The position numbers and the translations under genes were made by a program. Below, piece after piece: positions 50,641 to 62,372 of a stretch of DNA of 64,000 bases (positions within the stretch are counted from its first letter, which is position 1; every line of letters begins with the position of its first letter). This DNA is from Annona cherimola (Eukaryota; Streptophyta; Magnoliopsida; Magnoliales; Annonaceae), in contig CM059975.1 in assembly GCA_030490835.1 (NCBI GenBank), positions 11,847,579-11,911,578 of the forward strand, given 5' to 3'. The notes beneath the pieces were generated by a model. The model searched no databases. It saw only the letters and a program-made list of their open reading frames with translations, and had not been told where the DNA came from.

Positions 50641-52244
50641 TTGTACTTGGCATGACTTTTAAGGTATATATTTTTTTGATGATTTCTTTTTACCATATGT
50701 TTTTTCTGTTATAATTTATGCTCAATTTATCTCACAGTTTTCATTTTACATTTCCTTAATCGAGGATAACCAATATAAAGCAGGAGGAGAAGAGATCAAC
50801 GCTCCTTAAATGAGATATACAATTTTTTTTTTTTAATAGAGATCAAAATCCCGACCACCTGGACACAATGCCAAGACTTTACCAAAAAAATAAAATTAAA
50901 TAAAATTAAACTTTACCAAGTTATTCCATTTAGATGAATTTTTAAATTTTTTTTACATATAAGCAGGCTCTACTTAGAAATCAAAATAAAATTAAAATGA
51001 TCAAATTTCACAATGTTGAACATCTAGATGAGGCCTTTATCTGCATAAAAAATATAAACAAAAAATATTTTTTTCTATTAAAATTTGTGGGAGACAATAT
51101 AGAAGTTTGACCCGTATCATTTCAATAATTCGAGAAATAGCGTTTAAAGATTCTCATGGGATGCTTATGGAATGATATTTCCCATTTTCGTATAATTGTT
51201 TTCACCTTTAGTATAATTTTTTTTTTTTTTCATTTTCAATACACATTTTGCATATGCTACTCTGGGCATTCAAATGCGGTTTTTATGACGCTATTTTGGG
51301 AAAGGAATATTACATAGATTTATGGGCAATGTTAATCTTATTTGATAGTACTTTCGAGGTATCTTAGACAAGTTCAGGACTTCTAACGCTGCCCTTAACT
51401 ATAAAAGGAAATTGCTGCCCTTAGCTCATGTCCTTTGATGCCATTGTGTTAGATGAGGAATACACATCTCAAAATTTGAACTTGCGTTAGAAATTCGACA
51501 TACCTATCTTCTTAGATCTTTTGATTTTGCATCCTTTGCTTTTTAGTTTAATTTTTTAAAAATATAATCTACTTATTATCTTTATTAATGGGGTATTTAT
51601 TTATGATGTTGAAAATTACTTTGATTGAAAATTAATATATTTTCAAATTTTCAAATTAAAGTGATTTTTGACATCATAAATAAATAGACATAGATAAATA
51701 TTGTAAAGAGAACGAAGAAGAATGCATGGGAACATGGGTTGCATTAAGATCTAATTTTTTTTTACAACTCTTAGATGAGGGGCAATGATCCAATATAGCC
51801 CGGTTACATGGAGACTTCATACAACCCCTTGCTTTTTATTTTATCTAAAGCATCTACTTTGTTTTGTTTATTTTTACTATTTTATAAAAAGAACTTTGAT
51901 TGAAAACTTTTATCTTACAAAAATTTGGCATTTTTTTTTTATATCAGTGGAGGCCAACACCTTACGTACCTATTGATGATAAACTACTTGGCTATGTAAG
52001 GATTGGCAATTTAACACCTTTTGAGAGTAAATATAAGTATTATTTTTTTCAAAATTTATAATATAGATACGATTTCAATACATTCATTTTTGGAATCATA
52101 AATAAACACATATAGCTATATATGATCGGTTACAATTCAAAGTAACTGCCTCTTAGGTGGGCTCCATTGACATAATTTAAAATTATTTATGTTATCATCG
52201 TACCAAAAATATTTCAATTCAAGTATTAGGTGGGTTGCACATAT
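50641..52244. other. AT-rich intergenic DNA, no gene seen
   Basis: Long A/T runs, no open frame with known content. A local inverted pair is aaaattactttgattgaaaa / aattaaagtgatttttgaca with gatgttgaaa/catcataaat around 51600-51690. Confidence 0.5.
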
Positions 52245-52790
52245 TTTAAAATGATGAATAAATAGAATAAAGTTAAAATAGATAGGTTAGTTGTAGAACT
52301 AGTTGTGTAAAAATGATTGAAAAGTAAGATAATTGTTTAAGAAAATATGAAAAATTAATTAAAAATAGAATAATTATGGAAAGTAAAAAAAAAATTTAGA
52401 TAGAAAAAGTTTAATTTGATAACAGCACACGTGCGATGCATTACACTTTTTTTGGGGCCACTGACTGATGGGTTACTTCGTGTAAAAGTCAAAATAAAAG
52501 TGAAGCTAAATTTTTTTTTTTCAAACATTTGCTCGGGAACTATTAAAATTTCGAATTAAATTTTTTATGTAAATGTTTCTAAAATAGAAGAAAATAATAT
52601 GATATTATATGGATAATGATTGAGTAAAAATATATAAATTAGTTGTATGGTTAATTATGTAGGAATAATTGACAAGTAAATTAATTACATAGGAACATGT
52701 AAAAAAATAAATATAGGATAATTATAGATAACGAAAAGTTTTTAACTAACCAATCACACTCAAAAAATTTTAATTTGAAAATTTCATGTG
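52245..52790. mobile_element. Two T-rich MITE copies, minus orientation
   Basis: 52245-52430 (aagttaaaatagataggtta, gtgtaaaaatgattgaaaag) and 52540-52790 (aaaatagaagaaaataatat, gttaattatgtaggaataat, aaccaatcacactc). The ends are eroded. Confidence 0.5.
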
Positions 52791-52880
52791 TAAGCAAAAA
52801 CACCTTAAGTGAAAAGTAAATTTAAAAACAATGTGGCAAACTTGCAAGACAATGATTAGCAAAGGTTTAGGGACACCATT

Positions 52881-53190
52881 GAGCCTCGATGCACCCGGGT
52901 GTATTTCACCCATTTTGCTAAATTTTTTTTTAAAAATTTTAAACAATTTTTAATCTAAGTGTATTTAAAATGTGTATAAATTTTTACCATTTTCAAAGAT
53001 TTTTAGATTTTTTTTCGAAATTTTAAAATCAGTGCCACTGATTTTAAAAAATTCAAAAAAATATCTAAAAATCTCTAAAAATAATAAAAATTTATAATAT
53101 ATTAAATACACTTATATTAACACTTTCATGAAAATAGTTTCAAAAAAATTAAAAAAAATAGGTAAAATACACTGGGTGCATTGAACCAGG
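52881..53190. mobile_element. Foldback element with ATGCACCC ends
   Basis: Left CGATGCACCCGGGTGTATTTC, right inverted CAATGCACCCAGTGTATTTTAC. The arms pair inward (agtgtatttaaaatg, tttttaccattttcaaagat) to a short centre, atcagtgccactgat. Core words match the TGATC foldbacks though the ends differ. Confidence 0.7.
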
Positions 53191-53242
53191 TTTAGTGACA
53201 GTGGTCATTTGTCAAAAAAAGAAAATATTCCTGCTTGCTAGG

Positions 53243-53960
53243 GGTGGGAATTGGGGTTGGTCAACCCGTGACCCGGCTTTGACCTTACCCGTTTTTAGTC
53301 GGGTAAAACTAATATATTTTTGACCCAGTATAGGGATGAGTCAGAAATTTTGACCCGAATTCAAAAATAGAGTCGATGTGGGTCGATCATGTCCTGACCC
53401 GAAGAGTCTGACCCGCCCCGCATATACCAATTTATTAAAAATTATAAGCATATGTTTAAATATTATTATTATTATTTTCTTTTAAAATTCTCACTTTTTT
53501 ATATTCGATTCTATCAACAATAAAAGAATCAATTTATTCAGAAAGCAATATAAGAATCAATAAAAAAATTTGTACATAAATAACTCTTACGTGTAATTGT
53601 ATATTAACCTATTTTAATAAACTTATACTATATTTTCAAATGTTTTTTTCTTAATTATGTGTTTTTTAATAATTAGTGAAATATTGAAGCATATAATATT
53701 TAATTTTAGTATAGATGTATACTTATGTTTGATATGTATATAAATTCTTAAAATTATCTTATTTGACCCGTATTTTTGACCCGACCCGCTATCCTGAAAC
53801 CGGTTCGATACCAACCCCAAGTTTGTCCCGAAACCTATTAAAAAAAGTGAGGGTCAAACTAACATTGTCCCGACCCAGTATAAAAAGAAGGTCAAACTCA
53901 AATTTTAAAAAGTAGGGTTAGAGTTGGGCAAAACTTGACCTGATATGGCCCGCCCTGATC
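53243..53960. mobile_element. hAT-like element, boundaries uncertain
   Basis: Left CTAGGGGTGGGAATTGGGG. Both sides are rich in gacccg/cgggtc words (tgacccgccccg, ttgacccgacccgc), and the middle is AT-rich as in 10938-11612. The right end near 53945-53960 (gcccgccctgatccc) is not a clean inverse of the left, and no duplication was found. Confidence 0.45.
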
Positions 53961-54047
53961 CCTCTCTCTTGATCGGGTGCACAACTTGACGATCAGGCAT
54001 GGTCATTCGTAGTTTTTTTTTTGTGAAGGAAACCGAAAAAGTTCTTT

Positions 54048-55680
54048 TATGTGTTTGGTTGAGAGTTCTTCGTGTGTTTGGTTGGGAATTTTTTTCAAAG
54101 TAAAAGTTGTTAAATTAATAAAAAATAATATGATATAATAAAAATAATAATAAGATATAAAGAAAATAAAGTTAAAATAAATAATTAGTCGTACCGATAG
54201 TTATATAAAAATAATTGAAAAATTAGATAGTTTGAGCAGAAAAATGTGAAAAAATAATTAAAAACCATGATAGTTACACAGAATAAAAAGTTTTAATTGA
54301 CATTTTTTTTAGCCCAACAAATAAACCGAAAAAGTGAAGGGGCAAAAACATGACAAAACTCCCAAAACGTTGCCAGGAAAAGCTTCTGGCCAAGAAAGAA
54401 GAAAAAGAAAAAGTGCGGTGGGGGCAAAATCGATCCATTTGCTGTGAGTTCCCCGGAATGGTTTGAATGGCGGTTGGTAGAAATAATCCATTTCATATAT
54501 TTTTCGGTTGTTTTTAGAAAATCTAGCCATGTATTATGTTTTAAATACAAATTTAACCGTTTAAAGAGAAAATTATACAAATCAAATATTAATAAGATTC
54601 TTTGTAAGAAAAATGATAAAAATTATATAATTATTACATAGAAATGATATGGGTGTGTTTGTTTAACTTTAAAACTTTTCAACTAAATTTTTTTAATCTA
54701 AAATTTTTTATTGTCTATAATTACTCTATTTTTAATTATTTTTCATATATTTCTATATGAACTACTTTATTTTTCAATTATTTCTACATAATTACTTATA
54801 CAACTAACATATTTATTTTAATTTTATTATCTTTATTCATCGTCATTACTTTTATCACATCACATCATCTTCTCTCACTTCAAAAACTTTTATAATAAAA
54901 ATTTTTCATTCATAAATTTATCACTCACCAAACATATACTCTTAGCAAACATATATTCTTTCGGTATGTGAGAAAATGATTTGATATAACAAAGATAATG
55001 ATTATAACTAAAGAAAATAAAATTAAAATAAATAAATTAGATATATGAGTAATTGCATAGAAATAATTGAAAAGTAAGAGAATCATATATGAAGAAGTGA
55101 ATGAATAAATAAAAAAAATAAGGTAATCGTCAAGAATGAAAATTTTAAATTGAAAATTTTTAAATTTGTTTGGGAAATAATGAAATTTTTGATGAAAAGT
55201 TTGAATTAGGGTATGTTTAGTTTTAAATAAAAATCTTTAATTTAAAATTTTTCACTCTCAATAACTATCTAATTTTTAATTATTGTTTCACATCTTTCTA
55301 TACACACTATACTACTTTTCAATCATTTCTATAAAATTATCCAAATGACTAATCTATCTATTTTAACTTTATTCTCTTTAATTTTTATTATTACTTCTAT
55401 CATATTAGATCATTTTCTCTCATTTTGACAATTTTCACTTTGAAATTTTTCATTCAAAAGTTTTGTCACTTTCCAAATAATGCGATATGATAAAAGTAAT
55501 GATAATAAGTAAAGATAATAAAGTTAAAATAAATAGGTTGATTACACAGGTGCTCGTGTAAAAATGATTGATAATTATATAATAAAATATAAATAAATGA
55601 TTAAAAATAAGGTAATTGTAAATAATGAAAAATTTTAGCTGAAAAAGTTTTAAGATTTACAAAACATGTCCTAAAAGGTC
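54048..55680. mobile_element. Nest of five T-rich MITE copies in alternating orientation
   Basis: Copies at about 54048-54305 (minus), 54653-54945 (plus), 54955-55205 (minus), 55207-55480 (plus) and 55480-55680 (minus). Plus copies share tttttcaattatttctacat, caactaacatatttatttta and ctttattcatcgtcattact-type words; minus copies carry the inverses. Between the first two, 54306-54650 is unrelated DNA. The last four abut with almost no spacer. Confidence 0.7.
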
Positions 55681-56489
55681 TTATGCATTAACAAATACCT
55701 CCTTAATAAATATTTAATCAGTAACCTTTATAAAATCAACGATATAATATATATTTTACGTCACGATTTTTTACTATTTGAAAAGTCTGAACAAAAGTAT
55801 TACATCGGTAAAGGTGAACGTGAACATCTACAAAACATTAAAAGGGGACCTTTGGTAACTTGCCTGATGGGCTGGGACGGGGATAAGGTGGAGCACGGTT
55901 TCAAAATTAATGGTTAATTAATTAATAATTATATCTTTTCACTTTTACCTTCATATTTCAATAATTATTCTTACTAACTACCTTCCGGCAAATGTATTCG
56001 TTTCAACTTTATTTATATTATTTCATATAATCATACCATGTTCAAAATATTCTATTTACTACTCTCCACTCTTCTATAATCCTCACAAAATTTATATTAC
56101 AAACGTCCCCCAATAAAATTAGTTATTATAAAAAAATTAAAGAAATTAGTAAATATACATCAAATAGAAGTAAACGTCAATTGTACAGATCAATGGTAAA
56201 AAGTTAAATGATACCTCTTGTTCATGACTTGAGATTGGATTGGATGAGCAAGAAAAGTATGGTCAAAGTTGCATAGAAAATTTAAAAAGTAAATTAATAT
56301 TTTTTTGAAAACGAAAGAAGTGTATTTGGGAAATGAGAGATGTCGTCTCTATCTTATTTGACGATCCACACCGGAGTACTCCATTTGTGAGTACTGGTTC
56401 CTGGGTTTCTTATATGCTTTACACAATTGCACTCTCTATGGCTAAGAGTACGATGCATGATTTCTATATAGCATTCTCTTTCAATGCAT
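55681..56489. other. AT-rich intergenic DNA, no gene seen
   Basis: 55900-56110 has plus-type T-rich words (tttcaataattattcttact) and may be one more eroded MITE. A 60-codon open frame at 56333-56515 has no known features. Confidence 0.45.
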
Positions 56490-56800
56490 TTAAATTTGAA
56501 CACATTAAGGTGTAAAACTCAATTTTTAAATGTTTTTGAATAATTTTGAAATAAAATTATTAATTGAATTATATTTAATCTATAAATTAAGTTTAAACAT
56601 TTTTTAAAGATGTTTATATATCCTTTATATTTTTAAAATTAAGGGTTTTATCATCTTTAAATGACTAAAATAATTTTTTTAAATAAAACATATATGTGCA
56701 TTTCTGAAAATAGAAACACTTAATACGTAAGTTAAATATGCTTAGATTAATAATTTTTTAAAAAATTTAAAAAATCTAAAAAAGTAAATTTTGCGCATGA
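56490..56800. mobile_element. Foldback element, eroded
   Basis: Contains atatttaatctataaattaa on the left and gttaaatatgcttagattaa on the right, inverse core words of the foldback family, and ttaagggttttatcatcttt near the centre. The ends do not match well. Confidence 0.4.
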
Positions 56801-57148
56801 GTGCAATATTGAAATTTCATGATACAATCATGGATTTTGACGTTTCACCTACTTCCACTTGCTCCATTGACCTACCTTTTTTTTACTTAATTCAAAGTCA
56901 AATTCAAGTTGTTTGTGGATACGTATCTGCAGACGAGAAACTTAAAAATAATCGAATAATTAAACAGATACTTATCTGCTGTATGAGCCATGTAGGGAGA
57001 AAAAAGATACGACTACCACACATGCTAGTATCTGGCATAAACACAGAAATCGCCAAAATCCAATGGTCTTTAAGTCTCGAACATTCTTAGCAGCATGTCT
57101 TATTTAAAGCACAACACATCTACGTAGTGATCAGCCATCAGTACCCTG

Positions 57149-58285
57149 TTATTTAAAAACGTGGAGTTCATCCATGTTTGAATTGAAAACGCGGCACTCG
57201 TTTTGGCTTTGCTGCGTAGACTTACTTAGAAATACATCTGTCAGCACCGTCTGTGATTGCAAGGAAGTTTTCAGCAATGCCAGTCCCTAAAATTCCAACC
57301 AAATCAGAAGGTGAATTAGATGTCACCCATGCATGCATACATACACACCTGTTATAAAAAAATAATAATAAATAAAAAAATCAAGGTTGACAAATCTCTC
57401 CTCAGTTGCACATGAATGACAGTGAATGGTTGTTTCATGAACTTGATTCGAAAATAGAATTCAGGTCAATGCAAATGTTTGAGCAAAAATATCATCGCAA
57501 TATTCATTTTTTCCTTTTGAATTAAAGCCCACTAAAGATCAGAATATCCTAAACTTATTCCATGGATAAAAAACCAATTAGAGATAGCAAAGAAGGGAAT
57601 AACAATTGAAGTGGACAGCCAAAAACACATGATAAGTAGTATGTACCTCAACCCTGCCCACTTTCACAACCTTCTCTTCAAGTGATCCAACCTCTTTAAT
57701 ATTCCACTTGTTGAGAAGAGTAATAGCTGAAATGGGGGAAACGGGAGTAACGTTCAAATCATCGGTGACCATGTAAGTCACCATGCTCTTAACAAATCCT
57801 CCCTCTTCTTTGCTTCCAGAGGCCGCGGGATCATTGCAAGTGGCAAGATAGGGAAGTTCCTTCGACAAGTCATTTTTGCAGTCAGGGCACTTCGCATTGG
57901 CTGCGTCAGTAACGTAGTTGCATCTGCCATAGCCGCTGTTTCCGATGTTGCAGCATGCATAGTACCTTCTTTTGATTCCAAGATTGCCAATCTGTAACGG
58001 AAGGTTTTTATTCGTGGGAAAAAACACTTTGGGTTGTAGAACGGCGACCTTTTCTTTGCCAGGAAGAAGGTATGCTTCGTCCATATCTTTCACGCTCTTG
58101 TAGAGTTGCCCTATAGCTGCAACGTCTGCAACCGGGATGTCATTGGAGAGAACTTCTGCTACAGACACTAATGGCAACATGAAGAGGCTGAAAAGGAAAT
58201 CAATGAAATCCTTCCCACATTCCGCAAACACGACTTTATGGGACTCGCTGTCTATGAGAAGCTTCAAGCTCAGCGCCTTAGCCAT
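57149..58285 (-). CDS. DUF674 family protein (gene 2), two exons
   Basis: Exon 1 is 58285-57647 (213 codons), exon 2 is 57286-57149; GAG|GTACAT and TTTTAG|GGACTG join in phase 0 to give 258 residues. It starts MAKALSLKLLIDSESHKVVF; an ATG 7 codons upstream (58306) is possible but the paralogues begin at the chosen one. Features: FAECGKDFIDFLFSLFMLPL (N-terminal, partly hydrophobic), a Cys-rich middle (YYACCNIG, then CNYVTDAANAKCPDCKND) that could bind a metal, ISAITLLNKWNIKEVGSLEE, and LLKTSLQSQTVLTDVFLSK at the C-terminus. DUF674 proteins are plant-specific with no settled function. A weak TATA (TTATAAG, about 58354-58360) is about 70 bp upstream. Intact, unlike gene 1. Confidence 0.9.
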
Positions 58286-58360
58286 GCCTCTCGTCGCTGA
58301 TTTCATCTTTCAGAAGGCAATGTGTACACAATATCTGCTTAGGTTGATGGCTTCTTATAA

Positions 58361-59418
58361 TACCATTGATGGTGCTCAACTCTTTTACCAGGTCCGGCTA
58401 AACCATGGCTGTCGCTTATTATATTTCGAATTATTTATTTTCATTTGTCTACTAGATAAGCATTCTAAGCATAATTTAAATTATCTTAGGCTTCACTTAG
58501 CTGTCATGTTTAAATGAGGGCATTGTTTCAATTAAACTCCTTTTTATGCAACCCAATTCTTGCACCTTTAATGATTAATAAGAAATACACTCACTCATTT
58601 TTTTTGAGCTCATTCACTCATATATTTAATGTTATTTATATTATTTTAAAAATTCTTTTATTTTTTCTAGTATTATTGTGCATGCTCTATCTAAATATAT
58701 AAAAAGTTAATATAAAAAAACGATTCAACAATAAAAAAGTATACTTATAATAAAATAATTTGAAATTAAATATCAATTTGAAAGTAGTATTTTCAATATC
58801 CAAAATATTTTTAATTAATATGAAGATAAATAATTCTATAAAATATTCTTATATTCTAAGACGTACGTAAATGATTTAAATATTTTTCATAATTGACACA
58901 TAAATAGATAAATTTAAGTAAGCAAATGTAGTACTTGTACATTTTTGTCTTTGATTAAATTTGATTTTTTACTTAAATAAATGACGTTGAATACAATATA
59001 TGAAGTGAATATTTATTAGTCATCAAAATATTAAAAATAAAGGAATTACAATTACATGGAACTATTTCTATGTATATAACTTTGTTATATAGAAGTAAGG
59101 TTGTTTTAAATAATCTTAAATTAAATTTAGTTGCTTATCCACGTACGTGAAACACAGCAAACAAGAAAAAGATTAATTATGGGATATAATGCACGAGAAA
59201 TATGGGTATGAACTAAGTTAAGGAGGATCCCATATACATCTTATACTGAATATTCAACATAAATCAGAAATTTAACATAAGTCAACTACATCCTAGTAAT
59301 GCTCTTCAAGCTATACAACGCTGTTGGGATCTTATAATCTAGAAACAGAATATCATTTCACTAGATTCATTGTCATTCATGCATAATCCATATCACGAAA
59401 TCCCAGAAATTAAACTAG
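58361..59418. other. Intergenic DNA between DUF674 genes 2 and 3
   Basis: AT-rich, no gene or clear element seen. 59140-59420 should include the 3' flank of gene 3. Confidence 0.5.
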
Positions 59419-60297
59419 CTAGCTTAAACTTCGCTTCACTTGCTTCCCAAGAAATACATCGGTGAGCACCGCCTTTGATTGTAAAGCTGCTTTCAACAAC
59501 GCCGTGCCCTAACAAACAAATCAAACCGACAAGTTTTTTAAGAAGAGATAAAATTCAGCAGCTTGACATAAATGCATCGATAGCAATCCAATTAGAGAAG
59601 GAAAGCGAAGAGAGAGAGAGAGGGCGCGCCAAATGTATAGTTAAATCCATCATACCTCATTTGCGCCTACTTCCACAATCATCTCTTCCAATGCACCAAC
59701 TTCTCTAATGTTGAACTTGTTGAGCAGAGTAATACCCGAAATGGTGGACATGGGAGTAACCACCAAATCATCCATCACCATGTAAGTCACCACACCTTTG
59801 ACAAATCCTCCCATTCCTCCACTGCCTGAATCAGTTGCTACCGCCTTTTTAGTACCCATATATTCGAGTGCGGAGGACATCTTATTTTTGCAAGCAGGGC
59901 ATACAGTGTCCTTAACGTCAGTAGCATAGGTGCGGGAAGTAGAGCTGTTTCTACAACTCCGGGGGCACGTATAAAAATTTGTCCCCTGTAGTTCTGCAGG
60001 ATCATAGGCAATCTGCAACAGGTGAGGTTTGTTTATTGGCATAGCGAAGTTGGGTTGTAGCAGGGTGGCTTTGTCGCGGCCAGGTTGAATGTAGGCGTCA
60101 TCCATCTCTTCCATGCTCTTGTAAAGCCGTCCCACGGCTCCAACCATGGCCTCCGGAGTGAGGAGTTCCGTGACAGACCCAAGAGGCAGAACGAGGAAGC
60201 TGAAGAGAAAATCGATGAAATCCTTCGTTGCTTCCGCAAAGATCACTTTCTGGGACTTCTTGTCTATCAGGAGCTTCACGCTCAGCTTCGTTGCCAT
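59419..60297 (-). CDS. DUF674 family protein (gene 3), two exons
   Basis: Exon 1 is 60297-59656 (214 codons), exon 2 is 59508-59419; GAG|GTATGA and TGTTAG|GGCACG join in phase 0 at the same protein position as in genes 1 and 2. The product is 243 residues, starting MATKLSVKLLIDKKSQKVIF. The N-terminal block is FAEATKDFIDFLFSFLVLPL. The middle has FYTCPRSCR and VCPACKNKM, so the Cys pairs are kept. GITLLNKFNIREVGALEE and LLKAALQSKAVLTDVFLGK close the protein; its C-terminal tail is shorter than in the other two. A good TATA box lies 64-73 bp upstream, in a duplicated promoter segment. Confidence 0.92.
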
Positions 60298-60340
60298 GCT
60301 CCGTCCTGCTGCTTTAGCTCTGTGCTGTTTGGACTTTGGA

Positions 60341-60700
60341 GAAGCTGTTGATGCATGAAGCTATTTATAGCCGACTTAGCCTGTCAGGTTATGAAGTCTG
60401 TTGCATGCTTGAACGCAGAAATTAAAGTGCATTAATTTTTTCAGTAATTAACTAATGTCTCGAAAAAAGGAAAAAGAAAAACAAATAACCTCTTGAAACG
60501 AGGCAAATTAATTCGATTCTGTTCGTTGAGAAGCTGCAGATGCATGCTTGGCCCCATTTGTAGGCGTGTAATTAGCCTGATCATGTTTATTTAATTTATG
60601 AAGCCTGTTCCTAAAAAAAAAAATATTTATGAAGCCTGTTGCATGCATGAAAAGATTTAAGTGCATTAATTTTTCAGTAATTAATGTCTTGAAACAATGC
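60341..60700. repeat. Imperfect direct duplication of the DUF674 gene 3 promoter segment
   Basis: gaagctgttgatgcatgaag (60341) and gaagctgcagatgcatgctt (60530) open the two copies. Both go on through tagcctg and tgaagyctgttgcatgc to aagtgcattaattttttcag/aagtgcattaatttttcag and taatgtctYgaaa. The TATA box is only in the copy next to the gene. The second copy also has an inserted A run. Confidence 0.75.
60361..60370 (-). promoter_or_regulatory. TATA box of DUF674 gene 3
   Basis: Minus strand CTATAAATAG, a textbook plant TATA, 64-73 bp upstream of the ATG. Confidence 0.75.
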
Positions 60701-61175
60701 ACGGCGCATCGTGTAATGCCACCGCTTGAATTTCAAACAAAATTTCTAGACTTACCAATTGTAAATGCATCGAAAATGGGATCAATACACTGTTCATTCT
60801 ACCTCAGATTTGCATCTGCGCCGGGCTAATCTTCTCTTCCCAATACGTCTGTCTGCTGTCTTGTTATGGTAATTGGGCTGATTTACTTGAAACAAGTCCA
60901 AGAATAACAGTATCAAGAAGGCTTAGGTGGGCTGCTTGTAGTGCAGCTTCTAAAAGTTCTTCCTGTGAGAAGCCCACATGAAAAGGGGTCAAAATACACA
61001 ACTCCAACATTAATGTTTTCCAATGCTGCTCTGTGAGGAGACTGCTGTGATTTGGAAGGCTGATACACAAACACCACAGCATGATCAAAATGGTTCCCAT
61101 AGATAGTATAAGTAATTTGCAGTGGATTTGTTTTCCGATTATAACGAATCCATTTAAGGGAAAAAAATAGGAAGA
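60701..61175. other. Intergenic DNA with unrecognised minus-strand open frames
   Basis: Two overlapping minus-strand frames (61100-60864 and 61182-60913, 78 and 89 codons) show no known domain. The first includes SQEELLEAALQAAHLSLLDT, which looks helical, so an eroded exon of an unknown gene is possible. Confidence 0.3.
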
Positions 61176-61509
61176 TGATCAACTTAGGGTAGGCTAAAAA
61201 ATATTTTTCGGTATTTTTTTCAATTTTTTCTTTACCAACATGTTAAGCTAGGTATATCGAATCTATAAATTAAGTTTTACTTTTATTAGATGTTTTTAAA
61301 TATTTGTTAAAGATTTTTAAAGACAGTGGCATTGTTATAATTTCTGTCCTGAAAATTATGACAACGCCACCATATTTAAAAATCTTTAAAAATATTCAAA
61401 AATGGTAAAACTTAATTTATGGATTCCATACATCTAGCTTAACATGTTTGTAAAAAAATTTGAAAAATACCAAAAAATATCTTTTAGACCGGCCTTACTT
61501 AGAAGATCA
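61176..61509. mobile_element. Foldback element with TGATC ends
   Basis: Left TGATCAACTTAGGGTAGGC, right inverted TGATCTTCTAAGTAAGGCC, then aaaatattttt on both sides. The arms contain aacatgttaagctaggtat and its inverse, taaattaagttttac, and acagtggcattgttataatt against attatgacaacgccac. Confidence 0.8.
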
Positions 61510-61760
61510 GCCCCAAAAAAATACATTTTTATTGTTCCGATATTATGGTCATATGCACTCGAATGTTGATTCCTTTGTAGCGATGTTTATTTAGGGTTTA
61601 ATATCACAATTAAGTGTGATTCCTGATATTCGTTCCACATTGATTTAATTACATGAATCGAGAAATTCCAGCACTCTGGTGAGCGGCAAATTGTTATTTA
61701 TTTACAAATTTTGGCCCTGATGAGCATGCTGCTGCCATTGAGTTTTTGATCTTCTTGGAA

Positions 61761-62372
61761 AGGGGTGTTAATTGATCAGGTTGGACGGGTTAAAGTCTAA
61801 TTCTAATCCTAATCAATTTCAAAATATCTTACCCTTAATTCATTTATTGACTTACTTAAAAAATCTCAACTTTAACTCATTTACAACTCATTTAATAAAT
61901 GAATTAGCGGATTGTTAATAGGTTATATAGCAGATGACCTGAAGGCCTAGACTCTAGTAGATGATGATTTCACCGGGAGAGGCGAGAGAGTGTTTTCGGC
62001 GCTATGGAAATAAAAATAAGGCAATAACAGTATAATGGAATTAGGCTAATAGTAAAAAATGAAAATTAGGTGACAAGAAGAAGATTTAACGAGAAAAAAT
62101 AATCAATGAGTTTACATTTATATATTTATAACTTTAATGGGTTAAACAAGTTAAACAGGTTACTAAATGGGTTGAACAGATTATATGAGTTAAATGGGTT
62201 ACTAAACAGGTTGTCGAGTTATAAAATATCGACCCTAATCTATTTATTTAATTAAACGGTTGAACGAGTTGGTGGATCATAACCTATTTATTCAAAAATT
62301 CCAACCCAAACTCATTTTATAAACGGGTTGGATGAGTAGGTTGACAGGTTGGTCATAACCATTAACACCTCC
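61761..62372. mobile_element. hAT-like non-autonomous element
   Basis: Left AGGGGTGTTAAT, right inverted GGAGGTGTTAAT. Flanks ttcttgga and atcttgta match at 6 of 8 positions, a decayed 8-bp duplication. Inside, gggttaaa/gggttaca words are repeated (gggttaaacaagttaaacag and similar). Confidence 0.6.

Noticed and set aside
57151..57286. Alternative frame GTGIAENFLAITD for DUF674 gene 2 exon 2
   Set aside because: Out of phase with the exon 1 donor; the frame LALLKTSLQSQ matches exon 2 of both paralogues.
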